Shown here in pieces: positions 5,475-5,581 of a stretch of 5,581 nt of DNA (within the stretch, counting starts at the first letter, position 1; each line of letters opens with the position of its first letter). Location: the NCBI GenBank assembly GCA_947085305.1, contig CAMTVV010000012.1, positions 1 to 5,581 on the forward strand. The letters run 5' to 3'. The notes under the pieces are model-generated. The model worked only from the letters and a program-made list of their open reading frames with translations, searched no databases and had not been told where the DNA came from. Source of the stretch: JAMCQB01 sp947085305. GTDB taxonomy: Bacteria > Nitrospirota > Thermodesulfovibrionia > Thermodesulfovibrionales > UBA9159. The position numbers were made by a program, and so were the translations under genes.

Positions 5475-5581
5475 CTAAAAAAATCTCAATAAATATTTTG
5501 CGCAATAATAATAAACCGGGATCCCGACAAATACATTGAAAGGAAAGGTGATCCCCAAAACCAGTGGCATAGAGATGGATA
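5475..5581 (-). CDS. SbtA-type sodium-dependent bicarbonate transporter, C-terminal fragment (5' end outside window)
   Basis: The minus-strand frame enters the window open and ends at the TAG at 5477-5475, giving the last 34 residues. They contain PLVLGITFPFNVFVGIPVYY, a final membrane helix. The T-F-P-F-N-x-x-x-G-I-P-x-Y signature is characteristic of the end of SbtA (Sbt_1/DUF897) Na+/bicarbonate symporters of the inner membrane. The SbtB-like gene follows 15 nt later, the canonical sbtA-sbtB arrangement. Only the tail is visible, so the substrate is inferred from family and context. Family assignment is fairly sure, because the motif and the neighbour agree. Confidence 0.8.
   Translation of the reverse strand, partial: SISMPLVLGITFPFNVFVGIPVYYYCAKYLLRFF

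Overview
The window comes from a moderately AT-rich bacterial chromosome with compact leftward operons, Shine-Dalgarno-led starts and at least one TTG start. It carries parts of several ordinary metabolic and transport systems: biotin synthesis, t6A tRNA modification, nickel-pincer cofactor synthesis and SbtA/SbtB bicarbonate uptake. There is no phage, plasmid, transposase, tRNA, rRNA or CRISPR signal. The gene mix would suit an anaerobic or microaerophilic environmental lineage of the Nitrospirota or Desulfobacterota kind. That placement is a weak inference, because no taxonomic marker is present.

Layout from left to right. Positions 1-504 hold, on the plus strand, the 3' end of an Mrp/Nuo-type proton-conducting membrane subunit (MrpD-like). 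Its last ~60 codons appear to be broken by two compensating single-base frameshifts. It converges on a tight minus-strand cluster that is read right to left: a DUF6671-type zinc-ribbon protein (4019-3159), bioD (3138-2497), a voltage-gated cation channel (2480-1641) and the t6A enzyme Sua5/TsaC (1623-583). Gaps in this cluster are 16 to 20 nt where the starts are clear, so it is probably one transcript. Between the cluster and larB, positions 4131-4207 hold a GC-rich double inverted repeat, followed by a short open stretch that looks like a gene remnant and overlaps the DUF6671 start as ATGA. To the right are larB (5046-4213), a promoter-like site (5138-5110), an SbtB/PII-like gene (5459-5142) and the last 34 codons of an SbtA-type bicarbonate transporter (5581-5475).

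The genes share an inorganic-carbon theme. SbtA imports bicarbonate and SbtB senses for it. LarB carboxylates nicotinate adenine dinucleotide with CO2, BioD fixes CO2 into dethiobiotin, and Sua5 uses bicarbonate to make threonylcarbamoyl-AMP. A second theme is ion flux: an antiporter subunit, a voltage-gated channel with an acidic EDWTD filter, and a Na+-coupled transporter. Whether these are functional groupings or coincidence cannot be settled from the sequence alone. The least understood gene is the DUF6671 protein, which sits first in the bioD-channel-sua5 cluster.
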